The notes under the pieces were generated by a model that was not told the DNA's origin, made no database searches, and was given only the letters and a program-made list of their open reading frames with translations. Shown here one piece after another: positions 14,849 through 19,748 of a stretch of 19,748 bases of DNA. Both the position numbers and the translations under genes were made by a program. The DNA is taken from the NCBI GenBank assembly GCA_029933635.1, contig JAOZNS010000014.1, forward strand, positions 1 through 19,748. Direction: 5' to 3'. Source of the stretch: Candidatus Zixiibacteriota bacterium (GTDB lineage: Bacteria; Zixibacteria; MSB-5A5; SM1-73). The first letter of the stretch is position 1, and every line of letters begins with the position of its first letter.

Positions 14849-15475
14849 TTATTCCTTTATGAACGCCCGATTATCCTTTATTTCAATTTTACCCTCAGCG
14901 AAAAGTTGAATCACTTTAGAATATACCTCATGTTCATGAGGCAAAACCTTTTTCTGGAGGCTTTCTGGCGTGTCGTCGCTTGATACCGGCACACATTTCT
15001 GGTAAAGGATAGGACCATGATCATAGACCTCATCCACGATGTGCACGGTAACGCCGGTGACCTTCACCCCTGCTCCTATCACCGCCTCATGCACATGGAG
15101 GCCATACATCCCCTTTCCTCCAAAGGAAGGAAGAAGGGCGGGATGAATATTTATAATTTTATTTTTATACTCCCTTATCACCCGAGGGGAGAGCATCTTC
15201 ATATAGCCTGCCAAAACCACCATATCTGTCTCCTTTTCCTTCAAGATGGAAAGAAGTTTCTGGTCAAAATCTTCCGGCGTGGCAAATTGTTTATGGCTTA
15301 AGTGAATGGCAGGAATATTATGTTTGCGGGCACGCTCCAAGGCGCCAGATTTGCTGTTGTTGCTTATTACCGCTCTGATCCGAGCAGAAAGTTTCCCGGC
15401 TTCTATGTTATCAATTATGGCTTGCAGATTTGTGCCGCCGCCAGAAGCTAAGACCACCAAATTTAATCTCTTCAT
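14849..15475 (-). CDS. purN: Phosphoribosylglycinamide formyltransferase
   Basis: Folate-dependent GAR transformylase, the third step of purine synthesis, using 10-formyltetrahydrofolate. At 208 residues it is of typical single-domain length. It opens LNLVVLASGGGTNLQAII, the phosphate-binding loop of the family. Catalytic residues are Asn109 and His111 (INIHPALLPSF) and Asp152 (EVYDHGPI), equivalent to E. coli Asn106, His108 and Asp144. The loop between them is about five residues longer than in E. coli (FGGKGMYGLHVH). The ATG at 15475 has AAAGGAGA about 10 nt upstream. It heads the purN-purC-purH set, 117 bp after gatB. Confidence 0.97.
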   Translation of the reverse strand: MKRLNLVVLASGGGTNLQAIIDNIEAGKLSARIRAVISNNSKSGALERARKHNIPAIHLSHKQFATPEDFDQKLLSILKEKETDMVVLAGYMKMLSPRVIREYKNKIINIHPALLPSFGGKGMYGLHVHEAVIGAGVKVTGVTVHIVDEVYDHGPILYQKCVPVSSDDTPESLQKKVLPHEHEVYSKVIQLFAEGKIEIKDNRAFIKE

Positions 15476-15592
15476 CTCAAGAAATCTCCTTTATTACTGA
15501 AACCGCAGATAAGTCTTTTGAAACTCCCCTTGGAAGATTGAAACTCGTTTGTTCACTCAGATATAAGGAATTTTCGTTAACTATTTCTCATT

Positions 15593-17041
15593 CTAAGCAT
15601 TCCTGCGTTTGGACAGCTTCATCCTCAAAATCTCATTAACAAGCTCAGGATTTGCTCTGCCCTGGGTTTTCTTCATCACCTGTCCCACAAAGAAATCGAA
15701 AAGCTTTTCCTTTCCTGTGAGATACCTTTTAACCTTTTCTGCACTCTCCTTTAAAACCTCCTCCACCATTTGAGTTAAATATCCCTCATCGGTGATCTGA
15801 GCCAATCCCTTTCCCCTGATGATCTCAGAAGCTGACCTCCCAGTGTGAGCCATTTGGTGAAAGATCTCTTTTGCCATCTTCCCGCTTATGGTCCCATCAT
15901 CTATCTCTTTTAGCAAACCCGCAAGGTCTTTTGGGTCGATCTGTAATTCTTTGATTCCGACCTTTTCCTCCTTTAATTGCCGAAGCACCTCCCCCATCAT
16001 CCAGTTGCTTACGCTTTTGGGCTGAGGATGATGTTTTATACATTCCTCATAATAATCTGCTAATTCTTTGGAGGATGTCAAGACCTCTGCATCATATTCT
16101 GGAATTTTATATTTTTGAACAAATCTTGCCTTTTTTTGGTCCGGAAGCTCTGGTAAAGACTTTTTGATTTTCTCTATCCAATTTTTGGTCACCCTCAGAG
16201 CGACCAAATCGGGGTCGGGGAAGTATCTATAATCGGGAGCCTCCTCCTTGGTTCTCATAACCGAGATGATCTGTTTTTTTTCATCCCAGAGCAAGGTCTC
16301 TTTTTCCACAACACCACCCTTTCTTAGGATTTCAATCTGTCGATTTATCTCAAAGGTTAATGCCTTCTCCACACCTCGAAAGGAATTTAAGTTTTTTATC
16401 TCAGTATTGGCTCCGATTTTTTCTGTTCCCTTTGGTCTTACCGAAACGTTGGCGTCACATCTGAGAGCTCCCTCCTCCATATTGCCACTGCAGATGCCCA
16501 AATACTGAACCAACTGTTTGAGCTTTGTTAGATAAAGATATGCCTCCTGCGTGGAGGTGATATGTGGCTGGCTCACGATTTCGATCAAAGGAACGCCACA
16601 TCGATTTAAATCCACAGAGGTCTCTCCCTCCAACTCACTTTCCGGATGTATGGACTTCCCTGCGTCCTCCTCAAGGTGAATACGGCTGATCCCGACTCTC
16701 TTTTTCCTCGAACCTGCTCCAATTTCAATGAAACCTCCGCTGGCTATGGGCTTTTCATATTGCGAGATCTGGTAACCTCTGGGCAGATCCGGATAAAAAT
16801 AATTTTTGCGTGCGAACACGCTTTCGAAATGGATGGTTGCGTTCACCGCTAAAGCCATCTTGATTGCATATTCAACCGCCCTCTTATTCAAAACCGGCAG
16901 GGCACCCGGCATCCCCAAACAGACCGGACAGGTTTGGGTGTTGGGGGGATATCCATATCGGGTGGAACATCCGCAGAATATCTTGGATTCGGTCAAAAGT
17001 TGAGCATGAACCTCTAAGCCGATTATGGTCTCGTATTCCAT
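15593..17041 (-). CDS. gatB: Aspartyl/glutamyl-tRNA amidotransferase subunit B
   Basis: GatB is the kinase/transferase subunit of GatCAB, which converts Glu-tRNA(Gln) and Asp-tRNA(Asn) to the amidated forms with ammonia from GatA. At 482 residues it is full length. It starts YETIIGLEVHAQL as in homologues. Predicted zinc ligands are Cys23, Cys25, Cys38 and Cys41 (FCGCS and CPVC). The catalytic cradle has FYPDLPRGYQISQYE, HLEEDAGKS and DLNRCGVPLIEIV. The C-terminal tail domain that binds tRNA ends RANPELVNEILRMKL. The ATG at 17041 is firm by homology, yet the only strong Shine-Dalgarno (GGAGG, 17062-17066) is 20 nt away and lies in a hairpin. gatA is upstream on the same strand, 328 bp away. 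Confidence 0.97.
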   Translation of the reverse strand: MEYETIIGLEVHAQLLTESKIFCGCSTRYGYPPNTQTCPVCLGMPGALPVLNKRAVEYAIKMALAVNATIHFESVFARKNYFYPDLPRGYQISQYEKPIASGGFIEIGAGSRKKRVGISRIHLEEDAGKSIHPESELEGETSVDLNRCGVPLIEIVSQPHITSTQEAYLYLTKLKQLVQYLGICSGNMEEGALRCDANVSVRPKGTEKIGANTEIKNLNSFRGVEKALTFEINRQIEILRKGGVVEKETLLWDEKKQIISVMRTKEEAPDYRYFPDPDLVALRVTKNWIEKIKKSLPELPDQKKARFVQKYKIPEYDAEVLTSSKELADYYEECIKHHPQPKSVSNWMMGEVLRQLKEEKVGIKELQIDPKDLAGLLKEIDDGTISGKMAKEIFHQMAHTGRSASEIIRGKGLAQITDEGYLTQMVEEVLKESAEKVKRYLTGKEKLFDFFVGQVMKKTQGRANPELVNEILRMKLSKRRNA

Positions 17042-17057
17042 TTTTCTTTAACTCAGC

Positions 17058-17082
17058 TTAACCTCCTTTGAGGAGGAATTAA
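17058..17082 (-). promoter_or_regulatory. Hairpin holding a strong Shine-Dalgarno upstream of gatB
   Basis: GGAGG on the minus strand (17062-17066) pairs with CCTCC (17072-17076) over the loop TCAAA, with flanking TTAA segments (17058-17061, 17079-17082) that can extend the stem. The GGAGG is 20 nt from the gatB ATG, longer than a normal spacing. It may be a chance palindrome, part of a translational control hairpin, or a repeat. Confidence 0.35.
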
Positions 17083-17311
17083 GAGAGATAATGGAAAGCG
17101 TTTAATATTCACCTAAAGCATGAATTGATTTTTCTCAAGTTTCTGTCCTTTGAAGAATCTTAAACCTCACTGTTGTCCCAATATCCGTGGCTCCGATCAA
17201 ATTTATCTATTTTGCCACAAAGAGAAGTCATCGCTGAAGGGGAATTTTTGGAGGAACAGAGCCAGTTGGCGCAAATGAACCTGCCCCTGTCCTAAGCAGT
17301 GGATCGTAAAC

Positions 17312-17328
17312 ACGGGGTTTATCCCCGT
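17312..17328. repeat. Hairpin downstream of gatA
   Basis: ACGGGG (17312-17317) pairs with CCCCGT (17323-17328), loop TTTAT, about 42 bp after the gatA stop. It is GC-rich enough to be a terminator stem, but the minus strand continues GTTTACG rather than a T-run. Its style resembles the other small palindromes in the window. Confidence 0.45.
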
Positions 17329-17369
17329 CCGAACTTCTTACGCCGTTTTTCAAAAATTCCATACTCTCT

Positions 17370-18860
17370 TTACCCCATACTTTCAGGATAAAGCTTAAAA
17401 TTAAACCCGGCTGGTGTTGACAGGTTCTGTTCCAACAAATAAGCCACCCTCAGTATTAAATCCTCGGACAATGGCTTTCCCATAATCTGAAGTCCGATGG
17501 GCAATCCCTCTGAATCTTTGCCGCAGGGAACGGAGATGGCAGGTATTCCCGCCAGGTTAGCCGAGATGGTATAAACATCGGAAAGATACATGGTCAACGG
17601 ATCGTCGATCTTTTCACCAAGCTTGAATGCGGTTGTGGGAGAGGTGGGGGTGATTATCACGTCCACCTTATCAAAGGCTTTATTGAAATCATCTCTGATC
17701 AAGGTTCTCACCTTTTGAGCCTTGGCATAATAGGCTTGGTAGTATCCAGCAGACAAAACATAGGTGCCCAGAATAATTCTTCTTTTAACCTCAGCTCCAA
17801 ACCCCTGGCTTCTGGTTCTGCAGTACATCTCCGCCAGTTCCAGATCTCCTTCAGCTCGAAAACCATACTTTATCCCATCATATCGGGCCAGGTTGGATGA
17901 TGCCTCCGCGGTTGCCAGAACATAGTAAGTAGCGATGGCTTTATCTGTATGGGGCAACGAAACCTCCTCAACTTTCATTCCAAGTCCATTTAAGAGTTTT
18001 ATCCCGTTCATCACCACCTTCTTCACCTCTTCATCCAGTCCCCCTCCAAAATACTCTGGAGCAACACCAATTCTTATATTCTCAATGTCCTCATCGAAGG
18101 ACTCGACATAGTTAACTTCCTCTTCAGGCAGGGAGGTGGAATCTCTCCGGTCGTGCCCACAAATTACGCCCGAAAGCAGGGCACAGTCTTTGACGTCTTT
18201 AGTGATAGCTCCGATCTGATCTAAGGAGGAGGCAAAGGCAACCAGACCAAAGCGGGAAACTCGTCCATAGGTGGGCTTTAATCCAACCACCCCACAAAAG
18301 CTGGCCGGCTGTCTGATGGAGCCGCCGGTATCCGATCCTAAAGCCATAATTGCCATGTGGGAAGCCACCGCAGCAGCCGACCCTCCGCTTGAACCTCCCG
18401 AAATCCTTTCCAGATCATAAGGATTTCTCACCGGTCCAAAAAAGGAGGTCTCATTGGATGATCCCATTCCAAACTCATCCATGTTGGTCTTGCCCACGAT
18501 TATGGCATCTGCCCTCTTAAGTTTTTGGATCGCTGTGGCATCATAAGGGGGAACGAAATTGGCTAACATCTTCGAACCACAGGTGGTTCGAATCCCTCTG
18601 GTGCAGATGTTGTCCTTCACCGCAACCGGCAAGCCAGCAAGAGCTCCCAGATTTTCGCCTTTGAGTCGTAAATCGTCTATTCTTTCGGCGGATCGTTTGG
18701 CTTGTTTTTCCTGCAAGGTTATGTATGCATTTATTCTTGGATTTTCCTTGTGGATCTGATCAAAAAGGGAGGTTAAAATCTCCCGGGAGGAGATTTGTCT
18801 TTTTTCCAGCATTTTTTTAAGCTGCCACCCTTTTAATTGATTGAGTTTGGGGTAGGACAT
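17370..18860 (-). CDS. gatA: Glutamyl-tRNA(Gln)/aspartyl-tRNA(Asn) amidotransferase subunit A
   Basis: GatA is the glutaminase of GatCAB; it releases ammonia that is channelled to GatB. The 496 residues contain the amidase-signature catalytic set: Lys82 (PVAVKDNI), cis-Ser157 in GGSSGGSAAAVA, and nucleophile Ser181 in GSDTGGSIRQPASF, at the same relative spacing as in characterised GatA proteins. GKTNMDEFGMGSSNETSFFG (123-142) is typical of GatA rather than of other amidases. The C-terminal part has LPIGLQIMGKP. The ATG at 18860 has only a weak GAGG about 13 nt upstream. It follows glnA by 56 bp and precedes gatB; gatC is not adjacent. Confidence 0.97.
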   Translation of the reverse strand: MSYPKLNQLKGWQLKKMLEKRQISSREILTSLFDQIHKENPRINAYITLQEKQAKRSAERIDDLRLKGENLGALAGLPVAVKDNICTRGIRTTCGSKMLANFVPPYDATAIQKLKRADAIIVGKTNMDEFGMGSSNETSFFGPVRNPYDLERISGGSSGGSAAAVASHMAIMALGSDTGGSIRQPASFCGVVGLKPTYGRVSRFGLVAFASSLDQIGAITKDVKDCALLSGVICGHDRRDSTSLPEEEVNYVESFDEDIENIRIGVAPEYFGGGLDEEVKKVVMNGIKLLNGLGMKVEEVSLPHTDKAIATYYVLATAEASSNLARYDGIKYGFRAEGDLELAEMYCRTRSQGFGAEVKRRIILGTYVLSAGYYQAYYAKAQKVRTLIRDDFNKAFDKVDVIITPTSPTTAFKLGEKIDDPLTMYLSDVYTISANLAGIPAISVPCGKDSEGLPIGLQIMGKPLSEDLILRVAYLLEQNLSTPAGFNFKLYPESMG

Positions 18861-18916
18861 AAAAATCTAAAAACCTCATGTTAAATTTTGCCCCCTTTGT
18901 CTTTTTTCCAATAAAT

Positions 18917-19748
18917 CTAAAGCCAGGGCAGATATTTTTCTAACTCATAGTTGCTAACATGGATACGATACCTATCCCATTCTACTTTCTTGTTGGCAAT
19001 CAGGGAATAAAAGACATGCTCGCCCAAGGTCTCCTTCGCCAGCTGACTTTTTTCCAGCTCCCTTATAGCCTCCTCCAAAGACCCGGGCAAACATTCGATG
19101 TTCATCTCTTTCCTCTCCTTCTCAGAGAGTTTGAAGATATCTTTCTCCACCGGTGGAGGAGGCTCCAGCTTTTGTTCTATTCCTTTCAATCCAGCGGCCA
19201 AAATCATGGCAAAAGCAAGATAGGGATTGCAGGCTGGATCCGGAGAGCGAAGCTCTATTCGGGTCGCCTTCTCCTTTCCGGGTTTATATTCCGGAATACG
19301 AACGAGCGCCGAGCGGTTCCGGGTTCCCCAGCAAATGTAAACAGGCGCTTCAAAACCGGGTACAAGACGTTTGTATGAATTAACCCACTGACTCAGAACC
19401 AAGCATATCTCCTTGATATAATGGAAAAGCCCTCCGATATAATATCTTGCCTCTGGGGATAGGTGGTATTTCTTTTCTTCCGCATCGAAGAATATATTTC
19501 TTTGGTTTTCAAAAAGAGATTGATGGGTATGCATTCCCGAACCGTTTTCTCCAAAAAGTGGCTTGGGCATGAATGTGGCATAATATCCTTCCCGCAGAGC
19601 CAGCTCCTTTATAGTGAGTCGATAAAACATCACGAAATCCGCCATGACTAAAGCTTCCTGATAGCGAAGGTCAATCTCATGCTGAGAGGGTGCCACCTCA
19701 TGATGGGTGCACTCCACCGGAATGCCCATAGCCTCCAGAGCAGACGCG
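18917..19748 (-). CDS. glnA: Glutamine synthetase type I, C-terminal part (cut by window edge)
   Basis: ATP-dependent synthesis of glutamine from glutamate and ammonia. Only the last roughly 276 residues are present; the frame runs off the right edge (reading ALEAMGIPVE at the edge), so the real start lies outside and the Met at 19729 is internal. Motifs seen are HHEVAPSQHEIDLRY (glutamate/metal site), the ATP-binding signature KPLFGENGSGMHTHQSLF, NSYKRLVPGFEAP, WGTRNRSALVRIP and RIELRSPDPACNPYLAFA. The tail (YRIHVSNYELEKYLPWL) lacks the tyrosine block expected at the adenylylation site of the proteobacterial/actinobacterial beta type, suggesting a non-adenylylated GSI. The 56-bp gap to gatA suggests a common transcript that links glutamine supply to its user. 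Confidence 0.95.
   Translation of the reverse strand, partial: ASALEAMGIPVECTHHEVAPSQHEIDLRYQEALVMADFVMFYRLTIKELALREGYYATFMPKPLFGENGSGMHTHQSLFENQRNIFFDAEEKKYHLSPEARYYIGGLFHYIKEICLVLSQWVNSYKRLVPGFEAPVYICWGTRNRSALVRIPEYKPGKEKATRIELRSPDPACNPYLAFAMILAAGLKGIEQKLEPPPPVEKDIFKLSEKERKEMNIECLPGSLEEAIRELEKSQLAKETLGEHVFYSLIANKKVEWDRYRIHVSNYELEKYLPWL

Larger units (their letters stand above)
17042..17369. other. 328-bp gap between gatA and gatB without a gene
   Basis: No convincing gene is seen on either strand. From right to left (transcription direction) it contains the hairpin at 17312-17328, a GC-richer stretch (about 17205-17300) unlike the AT-rich remainder, and a hairpin carrying a Shine-Dalgarno just before gatB (17058-17082). 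A plus-strand frame at about 17228-17296 is open for some 20 codons without a start or ribosome binding site. gatC, which often lies with gatA, is not here. Confidence 0.5.

Noticed and set aside
19393..19729. Start of glnA at the Met at 19729
   Set aside because: The frame continues through conserved residues (ALEAMGIPVE) to the window edge; this Met is internal to the enzyme.
1..19748. CRISPR array, tRNA or rRNA genes, transposase, toxin-antitoxin or defence genes
   Set aside because: No regularly spaced direct repeats, no tRNA-like cloverleaf with expected conserved bases, and no coding sequence with such motifs on either strand.

Overview
This window is a stretch of a moderate-GC bacterial chromosome from what looks like a diderm (outer-membrane) lineage, most likely a candidate phylum in or near the FCB group. 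Three observations support this. A secreted protein (64-2343) and a decayed relative (9719-10669) carry the FlgD-like / type IX-type C-terminal domain (NPFN motif, GQLVRTL, IWDGKDD, SGIYFC, ending KxxLLK). An MlaE/MlaF-type lipid-transport pair implies an outer membrane. Isoprenoid synthesis uses the non-mevalonate enzyme IspG. No rRNA or tRNA is visible, so the phylum assignment is inference.

Layout: one plus-strand gene at the left edge (large secreted multidomain protein) converges on a long minus-strand series. Read in the direction of transcription (right to left), that series is: glnA (cut by the window edge), gatA, gatB, purN, purC, purH, coaBC, a pseudogenised secreted protein, a family-4-type uracil-DNA glycosylase, dnaB, mlaE-like permease, mlaF-like ATPase, radA, a small unknown gene, and ispG. 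Gaps are mostly 50-330 bp, so this is a run of co-oriented housekeeping genes rather than one tight operon; only radA and the 99-aa gene are closely coupled (13 bp).

Functionally, glnA makes glutamine, which GatA uses as amide donor for GatB-dependent tRNA transamidation. Glutamine also feeds purine synthesis, to which purN, purC and purH contribute. coaBC makes 4'-phosphopantetheine for CoA. dnaB, radA and the glycosylase serve replication and repair. mlaE/mlaF would energise phospholipid traffic across the envelope, but no MCE (MlaD) gene is seen next to them.

The unusual part is between about 9.64 and 10.78 kb. A secreted-protein gene survives as one uninterrupted reading frame from a ribosome binding site and signal peptide to a complete C-terminal sorting-type domain, broken by three in-frame stops. 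One stop lies in a pair of short palindromes that appear inserted just after the signal peptide. A second sorting-domain tail fragment sits behind it, separated by a 64-bp imperfect palindrome. A cloverleaf-like palindrome lies upstream and shares bases with the coaBC stop codon. Comparable small palindromes occupy most other intergenic gaps, suggesting a family or families of palindromic repeats. I see no CRISPR array, transposase, phage gene or defence system, and no convincing new biochemical system; the palindromes and the decayed gene are the best leads.
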